Shown piece after piece: positions 7,931 to 15,194 of a stretch of DNA of 17,170 nt (position 1 is its first letter; every line of letters begins with the position of its first letter). The stretch is from CAZYME01 sp964648115 (lineage in GTDB: Bacteria > Pseudomonadota > Gammaproteobacteria > Legionellales > Legionellaceae). Under the pieces are notes generated by a model that made no database searches, had not been told where the DNA came from, and worked only from the letters and a program-made list of their open reading frames with translations. The position numbers and the translations under genes were made by a program. The stretch covers positions 1 to 17,170 of the forward strand of contig CAZYME010000040.1 in assembly GCA_964648115.1 (NCBI GenBank). Direction: 5' to 3'.

Positions 7931-8649
7931 GTATATGGAGTGAATCTGAAGGAATAAAATTAGCTAAAAGCCTTAATTTGGAACCATGGAGGATGGTTGA
8001 GGCTCAACATATTTCAAGTTCTCGAGACTTAGTTGAAAGTAGGGAAGAGCACGATCTCTTAGAAGAATTGCTAGAGAAGTCAAAGCCGAGAATAGCAAAT
8101 AATAAACACTATTTAATCTATACTCCTTTCAGATATCCACCACTTAAGTATGGTTCTAGATTCGCCAATACTTATGAACAATCTCTTTGGTATGGCTCTA
8201 TAAATCTCCTTACGGCATTAGCAGAAGTTGCCTTTTACCGTCTAAAATTTTTTGCTGATACGTCAGCTGATCTCGAGTATATTGAAATTCCAATGACAGC
8301 TTTTAAAGCATATATACAAACAGAAAATGGTATTGATCTAACAACACCTCATTTTAAAAAATACCAAGATAAAATTTCTAATAAAACAAGTTATGTAGAT
8401 AGTCAGAAGTTGGGTGCAGAGATGAGGGATGCAAATATAGAAGTTTTTATTTTTACTTCAGCAAGAGATAAGACGTTTGGAAAAAATGTGGCCGCATTTA
8501 CACCTGATGTATTTAAGATGAAGGATAATCAATATATAACAGGTATGCAAAATTGGCGTTGTATCGCGAACCATAATATTATTGAATTTACTCGAGATGA
8601 AATTCTGTGTAGAAAACACCACGAATTTTTTAAAGAAGAATTTGAATGA
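7927..8649 (+). CDS. RES-domain toxin (predicted NAD+-degrading)
   Basis: This 240-residue RES-family toxin pairs with the antitoxin just upstream, sharing a 4-base ATGA overlap. Characterised RES toxins resemble ADP-ribosyltransferases and halt growth by degrading cellular NAD+. The name-giving residues can be placed: arginines in PFRYPPLKYGSRF (R69, R78), a tyrosine in LWYGS (Y89), a glutamate in TALAEVAFYR (E100) and a serine in FTSARD (S178). All conserved positions appear intact, so it is predicted active. The protein is somewhat longer than minimal RES domains because of an N-terminal helical segment (about residues 1-60). The operon shows no third gene; the next gene is on the opposite strand. 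Confidence 0.88.
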   Translation: MSIWSESEGIKLAKSLNLEPWRMVEAQHISSSRDLVESREEHDLLEELLEKSKPRIANNKHYLIYTPFRYPPLKYGSRFANTYEQSLWYGSINLLTALAEVAFYRLKFFADTSADLEYIEIPMTAFKAYIQTENGIDLTTPHFKKYQDKISNKTSYVDSQKLGAEMRDANIEVFIFTSARDKTFGKNVAAFTPDVFKMKDNQYITGMQNWRCIANHNIIEFTRDEILCRKHHEFFKEEFE

Positions 8650-8657
8650 AAGGTTTT

Positions 8658-8687
8658 CCCGCATATCGGATGATACGGCTATTTTTG
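8658..8687 (+). terminator. Possible weak terminator after the RES toxin
   Basis: Just after the toxin stop, a short imperfect stem (ccg-tatc paired with gatacgg, with a small bulge) is followed by ctattttt. The stem is weak. It is listed because no stronger terminator is visible in the 87-bp gap before the convergent ATPase gene. Confidence 0.25.
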
Positions 8688-8736
8688 AGTCTAAATTAGC
8701 ATTTAACCTTGTAAAACCATATTTTTCGCGAATCCG

Positions 8737-10236
8737 TTACTTTTTAATCCTTAAAGCCGACATAATTGCACGCGTTCCGTCGCGTACTAATTGCCGTATA
8801 ATTTGTCTAAATAAGGTGTTTTTTGTGACAGCCTCTACCAATACGGCTGTACGCGATGTACTTTCTTCTTCTAATGGAGAAGATACCGTAGACTCTGGTT
8901 TTTGTGCTCTTAACATATCTTTAGCTGATTTGTTTACCTGTCTTTCCCGATAACGAGATGCTAGGGCAGATGATGCAGCAACTTGTTGTAATTCTGCATC
9001 GGTTAATACGCCCATTCGTGATTCAGGTGCTCTTATCATGCATTGAATTAAAGGAGTAGGCTCTCCTTTGCCATCTAGTCCACTGACTAATGCTTCACCT
9101 ATTCCCAGTGCAGTTAATATTTGTTCTGTTTTATAGTAAGGTGAAATAGGAAAGTTTTGCGCAATGAGCTTCATTGCGGTGCGATCTTTTGCAGTAAATG
9201 CACGTAAAGCATGCTGTATTTTTAATCCTAATTGGCTTAGAACATTTTCAGGAATATCATTTGGCGATTGGGTACAGAAAATGAGTCCTACGCCTTTAGA
9301 GCGGATTAATTTAACTGTAGTATCCAATAAACTTAATAAAGCTTTACTCGCATGATTAAAAATCAAATGTGACTCATCAATAAATATAACGAGTTTAGGT
9401 TTATCGGGATCACCTAACTCAGGCATGACTCGATAAACATCAGACAATAACTTGAGCATCATTGTAGAAAACAATTTAGGTTTATCTTGCATATCCAACA
9501 AACGCAAAATAGAAATCACGCCTAAACCTTGCGCATCGGTACGCAATAAATCCATCACATTAAAAGCAGGCTCGCCAAAAAAGTCGCCACCACCCTGTGC
9601 TTCTAATTCAACAATTTTACGCATAATGGCGCCTGTAGAAGATGCGGCTACGGCACCATAACTAGCCTCTATTTCAGCTTTTCCAGTTTCGGTTTGTATA
9701 AATTGAAGGAGACTTTTTACATCTGCTAAATCAATGAGGGGTAGCTTTTTTTGCTTAGCGTATTGAAACAATAAAGCAATAACGCCTTCTTGCGTATCAT
9801 TGATTCCCAACATACGAGAAAAAAGCACTGAGCCAAAAGATTCAACGGTTGAACGTAAAGGCGCCCCAATAGATGTCTGGCTTAATGTTAAAAATTCAAC
9901 AGGAAAACCGCGGGGTGTATGTGGAATATTTAAAGACTGACCACGAGCTTGAAGGGCATCTGTAGCCTGACCCGGCATTGCTAACCCAGATATATCACCC
10001 TTTATATCCATAACCAGACTGGGTACGCCAGCTAATGCCAGTTGTTCACATAAGATTTGAATGGTTTTTGTTTTCCCACTACCTGTGGCCCCGGCTATCA
10101 GCCCGTGTCGATTAAATGATTTTAAAACCAGATGAACAGGGCCATCTGGAATTAATTGGTCATCAACCATAATTCCGCCTAACTGCAGCGTAGGCTCATT
10201 ATTTGCTTGATAGGGAAGCCGCAAGTCATCGTACAT
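8737..10236 (-). CDS. DUF853 / HerA-like ATPase (YjgR type)
   Basis: This 499-residue cytoplasmic P-loop ATPase matches the E. coli YjgR/DUF853 family in length and layout. The opening contains FNRHGLIAGATGSGKT, with Walker A at residues 49-56. It is followed by MDIKGDISGLAMPG, characteristic of this family. The Walker B motif is KLVIFIDESH (D287, E288), and a downstream TQSPNDIP probably corresponds to the sensor strand of HerA/FtsK-like motors. The basic, low-complexity C-terminus (about 430-499) is variable in the family. Its physiological role is not established; relation to HerA and VirB4-type motors suggests a hexameric ATPase acting on DNA or protein. No nuclease partner (NurA type) is adjacent. 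The start has only a poor Shine-Dalgarno, and a TATACT box lies upstream on this strand. Confidence 0.9.
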   Translation of the reverse strand: MYDDLRLPYQANNEPTLQLGGIMVDDQLIPDGPVHLVLKSFNRHGLIAGATGSGKTKTIQILCEQLALAGVPSLVMDIKGDISGLAMPGQATDALQARGQSLNIPHTPRGFPVEFLTLSQTSIGAPLRSTVESFGSVLFSRMLGINDTQEGVIALLFQYAKQKKLPLIDLADVKSLLQFIQTETGKAEIEASYGAVAASSTGAIMRKIVELEAQGGGDFFGEPAFNVMDLLRTDAQGLGVISILRLLDMQDKPKLFSTMMLKLLSDVYRVMPELGDPDKPKLVIFIDESHLIFNHASKALLSLLDTTVKLIRSKGVGLIFCTQSPNDIPENVLSQLGLKIQHALRAFTAKDRTAMKLIAQNFPISPYYKTEQILTALGIGEALVSGLDGKGEPTPLIQCMIRAPESRMGVLTDAELQQVAASSALASRYRERQVNKSAKDMLRAQKPESTVSSPLEEESTSRTAVLVEAVTKNTLFRQIIRQLVRDGTRAIMSALRIKK

Positions 10237-10416
10237 GAGTGCTTATTCTTAAAGAGATAATAAATTAAGTATAATCCTAAATTATTTTTCTTGCTTTGGT
10301 TCAAATATTTTTGAGCGAGTTAATCCTGCAAGAACTCACAAAACTAGTCTATTAGGTAGAGTAAGAGACAGGCTTTCGCGGGATTTTCCGCACCAAATGC
10401 CAATAAAAAAAACCCA

Positions 10417-10445
10417 TTGACTAAATTAGGAACTTTGTTAACATC
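10417..10445 (+). promoter_or_regulatory. Possible promoter of the Tyr-rich exported protein
   Basis: TTGACT (10417-10422) is a good -35 match, and TTAACA or an overlapping hexamer near 10438-10445 could be a poor -10. The rest of the 238-bp gap between this gene and the divergent ATPase gene shows no repeat or RNA gene. Confidence 0.3.
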
Positions 10446-10474
10446 GTTTTTCCATCTTAATTAAAGGAATAACC

Positions 10475-10885
10475 ATGAAATTGAAATCCCTGATTTTTGG
10501 TCTTTGCGTAAGCTTGTGTTCGTCTGTTTTTGCAGCTGATAAGACTCCACTGGCTCAAGCACATAATGCTGAAGATCGTGTTCCGCTAAAAACGTCCTAC
10601 CCTGGGTATTGTGAAATCGAAATTATCAATAACAGCTTTGATGACATCCGTGTCTATGGCGTTTATGATGATGGCGCAACCATGATTCCATTCAATATGT
10701 ACAGCTTCGAAGCCCCATACTATATTCCTCTTTATTACTATGGATATTGCCACGCAGGCATGAACCTGTATATCGATACCTTTAGTGGTTACCATATTTA
10801 CGCTGGGTATACAGAAAGAAGAACTACGATTCGTGTTGTGCCTTACCTCGCGAATCAACTAAAAGCAGAAATCAGTAAGAAATAA
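10475..10885 (+). CDS. Small exported Tyr-rich protein of unknown family
   Basis: This 136-residue protein has a textbook Sec signal peptide: MKLK, a hydrophobic core, then SSVFA-A with cleavage after about residue 20. AAAGGA at 10463-10468 supports the start. The mature ~116 residues are rich in Tyr and Ile, especially PYYIPLYYYGYCHAG (about 81-95), and hold two cysteines (C46 in YPGYCEIEI and C92 in YGYCHAG) that could form a disulfide in the periplasm. The alternating pattern suggests a beta-rich fold. It has no lipobox, membrane segment or catalytic motif that I recognise, and I cannot assign a family. It stands alone, with a perfect palindrome right after it (10897-10932). Periplasmic or secreted location is inferred from the signal peptide only. 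Confidence 0.8.
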   Translation: MKLKSLIFGLCVSLCSSVFAADKTPLAQAHNAEDRVPLKTSYPGYCEIEIINNSFDDIRVYGVYDDGATMIPFNMYSFEAPYYIPLYYYGYCHAGMNLYIDTFSGYHIYAGYTERRTTIRVVPYLANQLKAEISKK

Positions 10886-10896
10886 TCGATAAATGC

Positions 10897-10932
10897 TGTA
10901 TTACGGATATCCAATTGGATATCCGTAATACA
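10897..10932. terminator. Perfect 36-bp palindrome, possible stem-loop terminator
   Basis: The 18-base arm tgtattacggatatccaa (10897-10914) is followed directly by its exact complement (10915-10932). It begins 12 bases after the stop codon of the Tyr-rich protein, where a terminator would sit. The bases that follow (cgttatatag) are not a U-tract, so it may instead be an mRNA 3' stabiliser or a protein-binding site. Confidence 0.5.
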
Positions 10933-10998
10933 CGTTATATAGAGAATTACCTCTAAAAATGATATCTTTGCCTCAGGATGATGAACCACGGAGACATG

Positions 10999-11304
10999 AT
11001 GTTAAAGATACTTAAATTATCCATATTGGCTATTATTGCACTCATTGTTGTTGCCTGCGCAGCTACACCTAGTCAAGAAAGCACCGGTCAATACCTGGAT
11101 AGTTCGGCAATTACGGCCAAAGTAAAGGCTAACCTCATTGATAATCTAGGTGCGAAGGGTTTTTCGGTTAAAGTTAAAACATATAAGGACGTAGTGCAGC
11201 TAAGTGGTTTTGTTGACAGTTCTGTCACCAAAAAACGTGCCGGTAATATTGCTGCTAACACAATTGATGTTAGGCGTGTACGTAATGACCTGATTGTTAA
11301 ATAA
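10999..11304 (+). CDS. BON-domain lipoprotein
   Basis: This is a 101-residue predicted lipoprotein. The N-terminus (MLKILKLSILAIIALIVVAC) is a signal peptide ending in a lipobox VVAC, giving a lipid-modified cysteine at residue 20. After a short Ser/Thr/Gln linker comes one BON domain (about residues 33-101): DSSAITAKVKANL, then VKTYKDVVQLSGFVDS and a final VRRVRNDLIVK. Single-BON proteins related to OsmY are envelope proteins linked to stress and membrane integrity; residue 21 is Ala, not Asp, which favours outer-membrane sorting. Several in-frame ATGs exist (10978, 10981, 10996, 10999). Only 10999 has a well-spaced Shine-Dalgarno (GGAG at 10990-10993) and puts the signal peptide at the very start. 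It ends 17 bases before glyA, so the two may be co-transcribed. Confidence 0.88.
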   Translation: MLKILKLSILAIIALIVVACAATPSQESTGQYLDSSAITAKVKANLIDNLGAKGFSVKVKTYKDVVQLSGFVDSSVTKKRAGNIAANTIDVRRVRNDLIVK

Positions 11305-11321
11305 ACTAATAAGGATTGTTC

Positions 11322-12581
11322 ATGTTTGACGAAAATTACACGATTGCAGGGTTTGACGATGTGTTATGGCAAGCGATTGAGGATGAAGGTCGTCGTCAGG
11401 AAGATCATATTGAATTAATTGCTTCAGAAAATTATGTGAGTCCCCGTGTTCTGCAAGCACAGGGTTCGGTGCTAACTAATAAATATGCTGAAGGTTACCC
11501 AGGTAAACGTTATTACGGCGGCTGTGAATACGTTGATATTGCTGAGGAATTAGCTATCTCTCGTGCTAAACAACTTTTTTCCGCTGATTATGCGAATGTG
11601 CAGCCACATTCTGGCTCGCAAGCGAATGCTGCAACAATGATGGCTTTATTAAATCCAGGCGATGTGGTTTTGGGAATGGCATTACCGCATGGCGGCCATT
11701 TAACGCATGGTGCTAGTGTTAGCTTCTCCGGAAAGCTATATCAAGCTGTACAATATGGGCTGGATACTAATACTGGTTTGATTGACTACGATGCAATGGA
11801 AGCGCTTGCTGTTGCGCATAAGCCAAAAATGATTATCGCGGGCTTTTCAGCGTATTCACAAGTTGTTGATTGGGCACGTTTTCGTGCTGTGGCTGATAAA
11901 GTGGGCGCTTATCTGCTAGTTGATATGGCGCATGTTGCGGGTTTGATAGCCGTTGGTTTGTATCCATCTCCGATTCCTTATGCGGATGTTGTAACCACCA
12001 CTACGCACAAAACACTGCGTGGCCCACGTGGTGGCTTAATTCTTGCAAAAGCCAATGAGGCTATTGAAAAAAAATTAAATTCAGCTGTGTTCCCTGGTAT
12101 ACAAGGTGGGCCGTTGATGCACGTGATTGCTGCTAAGGCAGTAGCTTTTGCGGAGGCGTTGCAGCCCGAGTTTAAGCAGTATCAGCAACAAGTGATACGT
12201 AATGCAAAAACCATGGCTAAAGTACTGCAAGACCGTGGCCATAAAATCGTGTCCGGTGGTACTGAAAACCATCTCATGTTACTTGATTTAATTGATAAAA
12301 ATATCACAGGAAAAGAAGCTGATAGTGCTTTAGGCCGAGCTAATATCACGGTTAATAAGAATGCTGTTCCTAATGACCCACGCTCACCTTTTGTAACAAG
12401 TGGATTGCGGTTAGGGACCCCAGCGGTTACTACCCGTGGATTTAAGGAATTAGAAGTTACCCACTTGACCGGTTGGATGGCTGATGTTTTGGAGGATGTG
12501 AATAATGAGGAAACACTCGCGCGCGTTAAAGCGCAGGTGTTACAATTATGCCGTGAATTTCCAGTGTATCGCCGATTGTAG
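11322..12581 (+). CDS. glyA: Serine hydroxymethyltransferase
   Basis: The 419-residue GlyA interconverts serine and glycine with tetrahydrofolate and 5,10-methylene-tetrahydrofolate. It is a cytosolic PLP enzyme and the main source of one-carbon units. It is full length, with IELIASENYVS (about 30-40), NKYAEGYPGKRYYGGCEYVD (about 53-72), the PLP-stacking region QPHSGSQAN, DMAHVAGLIA (about 201-210), the PLP lysine in TTTTHKTLRGPRGG (K230) and SGLRLGTPAVTTRG near the C-terminus. ATG 11322 is chosen because AAGGA (11311-11315) is spaced correctly; an in-frame TTG two codons upstream overlaps it poorly. It precedes nrdR, as in many gammaproteobacteria. A 25-base repeat with a small hairpin follows the gene. 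Confidence 0.98.
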   Translation: MFDENYTIAGFDDVLWQAIEDEGRRQEDHIELIASENYVSPRVLQAQGSVLTNKYAEGYPGKRYYGGCEYVDIAEELAISRAKQLFSADYANVQPHSGSQANAATMMALLNPGDVVLGMALPHGGHLTHGASVSFSGKLYQAVQYGLDTNTGLIDYDAMEALAVAHKPKMIIAGFSAYSQVVDWARFRAVADKVGAYLLVDMAHVAGLIAVGLYPSPIPYADVVTTTTHKTLRGPRGGLILAKANEAIEKKLNSAVFPGIQGGPLMHVIAAKAVAFAEALQPEFKQYQQQVIRNAKTMAKVLQDRGHKIVSGGTENHLMLLDLIDKNITGKEADSALGRANITVNKNAVPNDPRSPFVTSGLRLGTPAVTTRGFKELEVTHLTGWMADVLEDVNNEETLARVKAQVLQLCREFPVYRRL

Positions 12582-12602
12582 TGATTAAATGTGATTTTTA
12601 TA

Positions 12603-12627
12603 AATGTAGGTTGGGTCATTGACCCAA
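12603..12627 (+). repeat. 25-nt palindromic repeat, copy 1
   Basis: This sequence (aatgtaggttgggtcattg, then acccaa) recurs with one base change at 15153-15177. Its core ttgggt...acccaa forms a 6-bp stem. It lies 22 bases after the glyA stop and is followed by an AT-rich run, so it might also weaken read-through into nrdR. Confidence 0.65.
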
Positions 12628-12678
12628 GCTAAATTTATTCTTTCCAGCTAGGAGTAGTATTAGAGTGAGAGCATTACC

Positions 12679-13134
12679 ATGTATTGTCCATTTTGTCAGG
12701 TACAAGAAACCAAGGTAATTGATTCACGCTTGGTTGCAGAGGGGGCCCAAGTGCGGCGAAGACGAGAGTGTCTTTCCTGCCATGAGCGTTTTACTACCTT
12801 TGAGACCGCTGAGCTCATTATGCCAGCAATTATCAAACGAGATGGTCGGCGCGAGCCTTTCAGTATTGAGAATTTACGCTCTGGTATGTTACGTGCACTG
12901 GAAAAGCGTCCTGTTAGTGTTGATGCACTAGAGGAGGCAATTGTGGCAATTATGCAAAAAATTAGGTGTGGCGGGGAACGTGAAGTTGAAGCCCGGCAAG
13001 TTGGTGAGTGGGTGATGGAGCAGTTATATCGATTGGATCACGTCGCTTATGTCCGTTTTGCATCGGTATATAAGCGATTTAAAGACATCAGCGAATTTAG
13101 ACAAACTGTCGATCAAATAGATCAATCATCTTGA
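12679..13134 (+). CDS. nrdR: Transcriptional repressor NrdR
   Basis: The 151-residue NrdR represses ribonucleotide reductase operons when its ATP-cone domain senses the ATP/dATP balance. The N-terminal zinc ribbon is intact: CPFC (C3, C6) and CLSC (C31, C34), with the arginine run VRRRREC between them used for DNA contact. The ATP-cone spans about residues 49-139 (PAIIKRDGRREPFSIENL to YVRFASVYKRF). The length matches the family. nusB follows after 7 bases; the riboflavin genes commonly found between nrdR and nusB are not there. The ribosome binding site is weak (gagag upstream). Confidence 0.97.
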   Translation: MYCPFCQVQETKVIDSRLVAEGAQVRRRRECLSCHERFTTFETAELIMPAIIKRDGRREPFSIENLRSGMLRALEKRPVSVDALEEAIVAIMQKIRCGGEREVEARQVGEWVMEQLYRLDHVAYVRFASVYKRFKDISEFRQTVDQIDQSS

Positions 13135-13141
13135 GGTAAAC

Positions 13142-13576
13142 GTGGAAAAAGAATCGATTAAGGGTAAACGTCGGGCAAGAAAGCTTGCTGTACAAGCGCT
13201 TTATCAATGGCTAATGTCCGGTAGTGATTTATTTGAGATCGAAGCACAATTTCGTGTGGCAAATAATATGGATAAAGTTGATGTAGAGTATTTTTGCCGT
13301 TTACTGCATGGTGTGCCTGCAAATCTAAGTAAACTAGAAGAGGCCTTGACCCCTTATATAGATCGAGCTATCGACGGTTTAAACCCCATCGAATTAACGG
13401 TTTTGCGTATGAGCGCCTTTGAGTTATTCAACTGCCCAGAAATTCCTTACCGTGTAGTGCTTGATGAGTCCGTCTCCCTTACCAAGGAGTTTGGTTCACA
13501 AGATGGTTATCGTTATGTGAATGGAGTACTGAATAATTTAGCGAAAAAAGTCCGATCCGTCGAAATCAATGGATGA
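13142..13576 (+). CDS. nusB: Transcription antitermination factor NusB
   Basis: The 144-residue NusB binds NusE (ribosomal protein S10) and boxA RNA in the antitermination complex that keeps polymerase on rRNA operons. The all-helical family signature is clear: KRRARKLAVQALYQWLMSG near the N-terminus, then LTPYIDRAIDGLNPIELTVLRMSAFEL, IPYRVVLDESVSLTKEFG and YRYVNGVLNNLAKKVR at the end. The start codon is GTG. GAGG at 13133-13136, overlapping the nrdR stop, gives a 5-base spacing and suggests coupling. The gene overlaps thiL by 8 bases. Confidence 0.97.
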   Translation: MEKESIKGKRRARKLAVQALYQWLMSGSDLFEIEAQFRVANNMDKVDVEYFCRLLHGVPANLSKLEEALTPYIDRAIDGLNPIELTVLRMSAFELFNCPEIPYRVVLDESVSLTKEFGSQDGYRYVNGVLNNLAKKVRSVEING

Positions 13577-14522
13577 GTTTTCTTTAATTAATTGCTTTTT
13601 TAAAAATATTTCGCACCACCGAAATGACGTGGTTTTCGGTATTGGTGACGATGCCGCATGTCTTGAAATTCCAAGTGGTATGCAATTATTGGTCAGTTGC
13701 GATACCTTAGTTGATGGCATTCATTTTCTCAACTCCTGGGACGCGTATGATATTGCCTGCAAAGCAGTGATGGTCAATGTGAGTGATATTGCAGCAATGG
13801 GTGGCACTCCATGTTGGTTAACCTTAGCACTAACCCTCCCGAAACTTGAAGAAAACTGGTTGCAACGATTTTCCCAGGGCCTGCGTGATTCGCTAAATTT
13901 CTATAACATCGCTCTGATAGGGGGTGATACCACTCATGGCCCGTTGAGCATGACGTTGACTATTCATGGGCTGGTTCCAGAAGGAAAAGCATTGCGACGA
14001 AATGGCGCGGCTCCCGGTGATAAAATTTATGTAAGCGGGGAGTTGGGCGGGGCTGCTTTGGCGGTGGACAGTTTAAGGCGCCAGGATATAAACGATTCCG
14101 ATAAAGCTGTCTTGATGAAAAAATTACTTCACCCAGTACCTCGCATAGATCTAGGTCCTGCGCTAAGAGAATATGCGACAGCTGCAATTGATATTTCTGA
14201 TGGTTTGAGTGCTGATTTGAATCATATCTGTGTGGAGAGTCAGGTGGGCGCTTGTTTGTTACTGGATAATATTCCCGTGCATCCTCTCACTAATAAATAC
14301 CAAGGAAATAAGGCACTTGATTTTGCCCTGAGTGGGGGGGATGATTATGAGTTGTGTTTTACAGTTGCGCCAAAAAATGAAGAGCGGTTGTTAGCTAGTC
14401 TTGCCAAAGCAGGATTACATTGCTACCCAATAGGTTTGATTGAAAAAGAGCTTGGTTTGCGAGCAACATTGAATGGTGAAAATAGGCCAATTGAAGTATG
14501 TGGCTATCGTCATTTTAGTTAA
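13569..14522 (+). CDS. thiL: Thiamine-monophosphate kinase
   Basis: The 317-residue ThiL phosphorylates thiamine monophosphate with ATP to thiamine diphosphate, the active cofactor, as the last step of the pathway. It has the PurM/AIR-synthase-like fold. Metal and nucleotide residues are visible in VFGIGDDAACLE (D27, D28), SCDTLVDGIHF (about 43-53), NVSDIAAMGG (D73), IGGDTTHGP, AIDISDGLSADL and ALSGGDDYELCF (about 255-266). The length is normal. It overlaps the end of nusB, which supports co-transcription. A strong REP-like palindrome separates it from pgpA, though pgpA is its usual operon partner. Confidence 0.97.
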   Translation: MDEFSLINCFFKNISHHRNDVVFGIGDDAACLEIPSGMQLLVSCDTLVDGIHFLNSWDAYDIACKAVMVNVSDIAAMGGTPCWLTLALTLPKLEENWLQRFSQGLRDSLNFYNIALIGGDTTHGPLSMTLTIHGLVPEGKALRRNGAAPGDKIYVSGELGGAALAVDSLRRQDINDSDKAVLMKKLLHPVPRIDLGPALREYATAAIDISDGLSADLNHICVESQVGACLLLDNIPVHPLTNKYQGNKALDFALSGGDDYELCFTVAPKNEERLLASLAKAGLHCYPIGLIEKELGLRATLNGENRPIEVCGYRHFS

Positions 14523-14552
14523 TCGTGATGATGTTGAGCAGGAGTAAAGCAA

Positions 14553-14648
14553 AAAAGTGTAGCCTGGATGTAGCGCAGCGTAATCCGGGATTTTTGATGC
14601 CTCAACCCTCCCGGATTACGGCTTCGCCTTCATCCGGGCTACACTTTT
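14553..14648. repeat. REP-like 96-bp inverted repeat inside the thiL-pgpA gap
   Basis: The left arm (aaaagtgtagcctggatg...gtaatccggga, 14553-14590) and right arm (tcccggattacgg...catccgggctacactttt, 14609-14648) are 38 and 40 bases. They pair almost throughout, around an 18-base loop. The gtagcccggatg...taatccggg theme is a common dispersed palindrome in gammaproteobacteria. In RNA it would make a very stable hairpin ending in tttt, just 21 bases before the pgpA ATG, so it may attenuate transcription or protect the upstream message. Confidence 0.85.
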
Positions 14649-14673
14649 GTTTCCTAATGTTGACGGAGTATAA

Positions 14674-15159
14674 ATGAACGTGATCAAGCTATCGAATAAA
14701 GTGTGGCAAGATCCAGCTTATTTTATTGCCTTTGGTTTTGGCAGTGGTTTAATGCCAATGGCGCCTGGAACATGGGGAACGTTGGCTGCTATGCCCATCT
14801 ACCTGCTCTGGGCGAATAGCCCATGGCAGATTTATTTAATACTGACACTCGCCGCATTTGTGTTAGGTGTCGCGGTATCTGACAAAGTTTCAACTGAATT
14901 AGGCGTGCATGATTATTCAGGGATTGTTTGGGATGAAGTTGTTGGTTATTTGCTAACCATGTTTTTAGCCCCTGTAAATATATGGTGGATGATCATCGGT
15001 TTTTTCTTATTTCGCCTATTTGATATATGGAAACCACAGCCTATCGGTTTTGTTGATAAGCACGTTCACGGTGGTTTAGGTATTATGCTGGACGATGTTC
15101 TAGCTGCTGTGCCCGCATGGGCGGTATTACAGCTCCTAATCTGGGGATTTACAATGTAG
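14674..15159 (+). CDS. pgpA: Phosphatidylglycerophosphatase A
   Basis: The 161-residue inner-membrane PgpA removes phosphate from phosphatidylglycerophosphate to form phosphatidylglycerol. Family motifs are all present: FGSGLMPMAPGTWGTLAA (about 22-39), the acidic DYSGIVWDEVVGYLLTM (about 79-95) and RLFDIWKPQPIGFVDKHVHG (about 110-128), then GLGIMLDDVLAAV (about 130-142). There are about three hydrophobic helices, with one near the C-terminus. GGAG (14665-14668) supports the start. The last residue and the stop codon are supplied by a 25-base repeat (15153-15177), so the natural C-terminus may have been altered by its arrival. Confidence 0.96.
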   Translation: MNVIKLSNKVWQDPAYFIAFGFGSGLMPMAPGTWGTLAAMPIYLLWANSPWQIYLILTLAAFVLGVAVSDKVSTELGVHDYSGIVWDEVVGYLLTMFLAPVNIWWMIIGFFLFRLFDIWKPQPIGFVDKHVHGGLGIMLDDVLAAVPAWAVLQLLIWGFTM

Positions 15160-15177
15160 GTTGGGTTATTGACCCAA
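15153..15177 (+). repeat. 25-nt palindromic repeat, copy 2, containing the pgpA stop
   Basis: It is identical to 12603-12627 except for one base (t for c at 15167). Its first bases encode the final Met and TAG of pgpA (15154-15159). The ttgggt/acccaa stem lies just before the ribosome binding site of the AI-2E permease gene and could influence its translation. Confidence 0.65.
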
Positions 15178-15194
15178 CAACTCGTGGGTGTGTT

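Noticed and set aside
8582..8953. 123-residue plus-strand ORF overlapping the RES gene end and the ATPase gene end
   Set aside because: It is antisense to the ATPase C-terminus and out of frame with the toxin, with no family features; it is a shadow ORF.
7927..10236. RES (NADase) gene next to a HerA-like ATPase as a combined anti-phage system, by analogy with SIR2-HerA
   Set aside because: The two genes are convergent and not co-transcribed, the RES gene already has its own antitoxin partner, and the ATPase is of the widespread DUF853/YjgR type rather than the defence-associated HerA group.
12182..12619. 145-residue minus-strand ORF inside glyA
   Set aside because: It is fully antisense to a conserved part of glyA; its composition reflects glyA codons.
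15117..15194. Longer N-terminus of the AI-2E permease from an upstream ATG
   Set aside because: It would translate through the pgpA end and the 25-base repeat and lacks a well-placed ribosome binding site; the ATG at 15195 has one and begins the usual family sequence.
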